In this document: piece after piece, positions 14,647 through 17,044 of the stretch
How positions within the stretch are numbered: position 1 is the stretch's first letter
Layout: every line of letters starts with the position of its first letter
Assembly: GCA_964573705.1 (NCBI GenBank)
Contig: CAZNLT010000134.1
Span: forward strand, 1 to 17,044
Direction of reading: 5' to 3'
DNA: 17,044 nucleotides
Source of the DNA: JAABSQ01 sp964573705
GTDB taxonomy: Bacteria > Desulfobacterota > Desulfobacteria > Desulfobacterales > Desulfococcaceae
Program-made: the position numbers and the translations under genes
The notes under the pieces: generated by a model
What the model saw: only the letters and a program-made list of their open reading frames with translations
Databases searched by the model: none
What the model was told of the DNA's origin: nothing

Positions 14647-14697
14647 TGACAAACCGGGTTTCACCGAGGGTTGCGGTGAGACCCGGTTTGTCATTTT
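14647..14697 (+). terminator. long-stem terminator after the zinc-motif gene
   Basis: A 19-bp stem (14647-14665 with 14675-14693) has a 9-nt loop and is followed by TTTT. The single non-Watson-Crick position is U14660-G14680 on the plus strand but A/C on the minus strand, which favours plus-strand function. The stem is unusually long and could also be a small mobile hairpin. Confidence 0.75.
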
Positions 14698-14824
14698 CAG
14701 GACACTTTCGCTGATCGGGTCTGTTGATCCGGGCTGAATTGCACATAGCCGGGTCTTCTTTTTCCATGGTATCTTGGGCGCATTCGCCGCAAACCAATTT
14801 CTGAACGCCGGTTTGTCCTTGCAC
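14698..14824. other. intergenic, no supported gene
   Basis: Open frames exist on both strands across 14600-15020, but they cross the 22-bp tandem repeat, whose length is not a multiple of three, and show no protein-like pattern. I see no feature apart from the terminator before it and the repeat after it. Confidence 0.5.
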
Positions 14825-14912
14825 CTCTGTTTCGGATCTGCATGGGCTCTGTTTCGGATCTGCATGGGCTCTGCTTCGGATCTGCATGGGCTCTGCTTCG
14901 GATCTGCATGGG
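14825..14912. repeat. four tandem copies of a 22-bp unit
   Basis: Unit CTCTG(T/C)TTCGGATCTGCATGGG at 14825, 14847, 14869 and 14891. Units 1 and 2 carry T and units 3 and 4 carry C at the sixth base; otherwise they are identical. The array lies 108 bases before the amidohydrolase start and just upstream of its candidate promoter. Confidence 0.95.
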
Positions 14913-14945
14913 CTGATCCGCAAAAACTGCACCGCCTTCCGCCTC

Positions 14946-14975
14946 TTTACTTTCCCGCCGCCGGTGTTTTATGAT
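14946..14975 (+). promoter_or_regulatory. candidate promoter of the amidohydrolase gene
   Basis: TTTACT at 14946-14951, an 18-bp spacer, and TATGAT at 14970-14975, about 40 bases before the SD. Moderate match. Confidence 0.4.
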
Positions 14976-15020
14976 GCGAAATCCATTCGCGGGAAAACGA
15001 ATTACGGCCTGGAGGAATGC

Positions 15021-16253
15021 ATGCAATACGATCTGATTATACACAACGGGACTGTCCTTACGGTCAATCCGGATTTCGATATCCTTTCCAACGGGATCCT
15101 CTGTATTCGGAACGGGGTGATCGGATCGATTCGTACCGGCGATTCCGAAACTTCCCTGCCGCCGGCAACGGAAATCATAGACGCCGACGGCGGCATCATC
15201 ATGCCGGGCCTGGTCAACACCCATACCCACTTGCCCATGGCCCTGTTTCGGGGTCTGGCCGATGACCTGCCGCTTCAGGAATGGCTGAATGAGCATATCT
15301 TTCCTGCGGAAGCGACCCGCATCAATCCGGAATCGGTTCGAGAGGGCGCGTTGCTGAGCTGCGCGGAAATGCTGTCGTCGGGAACCACGACTTGTTGTGA
15401 CGGGTATTTTTTAGAGAAGGAAGTCGCCGAAGCGGTGATGGAAACCGGCATTCGCGCGGTCCTGGGTCAGGGGGTGATCGACTTTCCGGCGCCCGGGGCG
15501 CCCGATCCGGCAAACAATATTCAGACCGCCTCGGAGTTCATTGAAGCGTGGCTCGGTCGAAGCGATCGCATCACCCCTTCGGTTTTCTGCCATTCGCCGT
15601 ATACCTGTTCTGCGGAAACCCTGCAAAAAGCCAAAGCGATCGCCGCTGACAGAGGGTTGTTGTTTCAAATTCATGCGGCGGAGACCCGATCCGAATATGA
15701 TCAGATGTTGGCTGAGAAGGGGTTGAGTCCGGTCCAGTATCTCGACCGTTTGGGAATCCTGGATGAACGGACCCTGCTGGTCCATGCGGTGTGGACCGAT
15801 GAAGCGGACCGAGAGATCATCGCCGAACGGAAATCCAAGGTATCCCACAATCCGGAGAGCAATATGAAACTCGCCTCGGGAATCGCCGCCGTGCCCGAAT
15901 TTCTAAAAGCGGGCATTACCGTCGGGTTGGGCACGGACGGGTGCGCCAGCAACAACAATCTCGATCTCTTTCGAGAAATGGATACGGCGGCCAAGCTCCA
16001 CAAGGTCAACACCCTCGATCCCACGGTCATGGATGCCCGGACCGTGATTCGAATGGCGACCATCGAAGGCGCCAGGTGCCTGGGAATGGATCACCGGATC
16101 GGATCACTGGAGGTCGGTAAACAGGCAGACATTATTATAATAGATACCGCCAAGCCTCACCTGGTGCCGATGTATCATCCGGAATCGCAGGTGGTGTATG
16201 CGGTGGCTGGCGGGGATGTACGGTATGTGGTGATTGGCGGGAAACTCCGATAA
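15021..16253 (+). CDS. mtaD: MTA/SAH deaminase-type amidohydrolase
   Basis: 410-aa metal-dependent hydrolase of the ATZ/TRZ-MtaD group, predicted to deaminate S-adenosylhomocysteine or 5'-methylthioadenosine. Metal ligands are H68 and H70 (NTHTHLPMALFRGLADDLPL), H218 (QIHAAET, with E221) and D306 (GLGTDGCASNNNLDLF). H255 (LLVHAVW) and VSHNPESNMKLASG are also characteristic. A beta-sandwich flanks the barrel: MQYDLIIHNGTVLTVNP at the start and KQADIIIID near the end. GGAGG at 15011-15015 sits five bases before this ATG, so the in-frame extension to 14886 through the tandem repeat is rejected. Related enzymes act on other substrates, so the exact one is uncertain. The gene appears to be monocistronic. 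Confidence 0.9.
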   Translation: MQYDLIIHNGTVLTVNPDFDILSNGILCIRNGVIGSIRTGDSETSLPPATEIIDADGGIIMPGLVNTHTHLPMALFRGLADDLPLQEWLNEHIFPAEATRINPESVREGALLSCAEMLSSGTTTCCDGYFLEKEVAEAVMETGIRAVLGQGVIDFPAPGAPDPANNIQTASEFIEAWLGRSDRITPSVFCHSPYTCSAETLQKAKAIAADRGLLFQIHAAETRSEYDQMLAEKGLSPVQYLDRLGILDERTLLVHAVWTDEADREIIAERKSKVSHNPESNMKLASGIAAVPEFLKAGITVGLGTDGCASNNNLDLFREMDTAAKLHKVNTLDPTVMDARTVIRMATIEGARCLGMDHRIGSLEVGKQADIIIIDTAKPHLVPMYHPESQVVYAVAGGDVRYVVIGGKLR

Positions 16254-16311
16254 AAGCTTGCTATGCATAGTGACAGCCAAACTGCCTGAACCGAATTTTG
16301 AATGCTCACTT

Positions 16312-16350
16312 CAATAAATAGGGGAATAATGATTAGCATCATCATCCCCC
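16312..16350 (-). terminator. terminator of the minus-strand surface-protein gene
   Basis: The arms 16350-16338 and 16333-16321 form a 13-bp stem around a 4-nt loop. On the minus transcript two positions are G-U pairs; on the plus strand they become A/C mismatches, so the hairpin is built for minus-strand RNA. TATTTATT follows. It is about 90 bases after the stop. Confidence 0.6.
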
Positions 16351-16438
16351 CTGTCATCTGGCAAAGTAGCTCTTTAGCTGATTTTCCCGCTATTTAATAC
16401 ACCACTGCATTTTGGGATTACCCGTTCCCGTTATTACA

Positions 16439-17044
16439 TCATGGTTCAACTGTGCGAGTCATGATCAAGTTTGAAAGTCCGTTTTGGCTGGTCTGCCAAA
16501 GCGGATTCCCATTCTGCAACCCGGATGAAGCCTTATAAAGGGTAATCCCCTCACCGCCGATAAGCAGTGCTTTCGGGCTGGCGGGATCACCGGAATCGTC
16601 CGGAATCGCGGCCATCACGTGCTGAGCGAACAACGTCGTATCGCTCGGTGGGTTGAATTCGGGGAGATTCTGGTTCGCCGGATTCCAACTGCCGGTTCCG
16701 AAAGTGCCGTTGCTGTTCAGTCTATGAACAAATACGTTTCCTGTGGCATGATCAAATTCGTTAAAGATAGTAATCGCATACAGGTTGTTATTCTTCTCAT
16801 CCACAAGAAGATCTTGAATGTTGGTACCTTCATCCCGAATCGTTCGGAAGGTGAAAAAATCGCCGATTTCAAACGGCACCGTCCCAAGCGTAACGGTAAA
16901 GCGCAGAACCCCTGGAATCGTATAGGATCCCCCCTGAGCAATGTCATATCGCTGAGCCAATTCGCCGGTCACGCTTCCAATAATTTTGAATACCTGGGGT
17001 TCCTCCAATATAACGGTCCATTCCTCCGAATCCGCTTCGGAAAA
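16439..17044 (-). CDS. probable exported surface/propeller-type protein, C-terminal part only
   Basis: The frame is open from the right edge of the window to a TGA, giving 201 residues of a larger protein; the TTG at 17008 is internal. The visible part has a beta-rich segment (FKIIGSVTGELAQRYDIA, YTIPGVLRFTVTL, VPFEIGDFFTFRT) resembling modules of large secreted proteins in which a GSxTG...PFxxGDxFTF pattern recurs. Propeller-blade-like stretches follow (NIQDLLVDEKNNNLYAIT, NVFVHRLNSNGTFG, ALLIGGEGITLYKASSG). There are no cysteines or membrane segment in this part. A PilY1-like or other extracellular beta-propeller protein is possible, but the N-terminus is needed to decide. It ends convergently with mtaD. 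Confidence 0.7.
   Translation of the reverse strand, partial: FSEADSEEWTVILEEPQVFKIIGSVTGELAQRYDIAQGGSYTIPGVLRFTVTLGTVPFEIGDFFTFRTIRDEGTNIQDLLVDEKNNNLYAITIFNEFDHATGNVFVHRLNSNGTFGTGSWNPANQNLPEFNPPSDTTLFAQHVMAAIPDDSGDPASPKALLIGGEGITLYKASSGLQNGNPLWQTSQNGLSNLIMTRTVEP

Noticed and set aside
14825..14912. CRISPR array
   Set aside because: The 22-bp units are contiguous with no spacers, and no cas gene is present.
14129..14932. 267-codon minus-strand frame over the zinc gene, terminator and tandem repeat
   Set aside because: It crosses the 22-bp array and the 19-bp terminator stem and has no family-like segment; the plus-strand cysteine motifs are better supported.

Overview
The window looks like a chromosomal segment of a Desulfobacterota (sulfate-reducer-like) bacterium. 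This is inference from protein style and gene content: a DUF2333 protein, selenocysteine machinery (SelA and SelB), a fused CobA-HemD, HemW and a GC-rich coding background. No 16S or phylogenetic marker is present, so the placement is tentative.

Layout. Positions 1-777 hold the 3' part of a DUF2333 gene. Positions 923-4277 form one tight plus-strand unit: selA, a degenerate-GGDEF/TPR protein and gmhA. Positions 4413-8286 form a second plus-strand unit behind a plausible promoter: an FmdB-type zinc ribbon, hemC, fused cobA-hemD and hemW. Together these make the tetrapyrrole branch to precorrin-2 plus a heme chaperone. The selB operon converges on it from the minus strand. It has its own good promoter and an unlisted 51-58 aa membrane miniprotein, and SelB itself has no ATG/GTG/TTG start. 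A divergent promoter drives tRNA-His and tRNA-Arg, which end at a strong terminator.

From about 10930 to 13870 the composition turns AT-rich and the content becomes accessory. A two-gene minus-strand operon (2TM-GAF membrane protein plus a 97-aa partner of unknown family) has its own promoter and terminator. It is followed by the remains of a HicB/HicA-type toxin-antitoxin pair between two direct copies of a roughly 150-160 bp hairpin-rich repeat. One copy abuts the position where the antitoxin start codon should be, and the toxin keeps only about its first 18 residues.

From 13875 the GC-rich background returns: a 118-aa conserved-looking protein, a 107-aa double-zinc-motif protein with a strong terminator, a 4 x 22 bp tandem repeat, and an MTA/SAH-deaminase-type amidohydrolase. 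The window ends in the C-terminal part of a probable exported surface protein on the minus strand.

Best candidates for something undescribed: the 2TM-GAF/97-aa operon (possible sensor-effector module), the SelB gene with a non-canonical start coupled to a membrane miniprotein, and the degenerate GGDEF-TPR protein inside the selA operon. All family calls are from reading the sequence; no database search was run.
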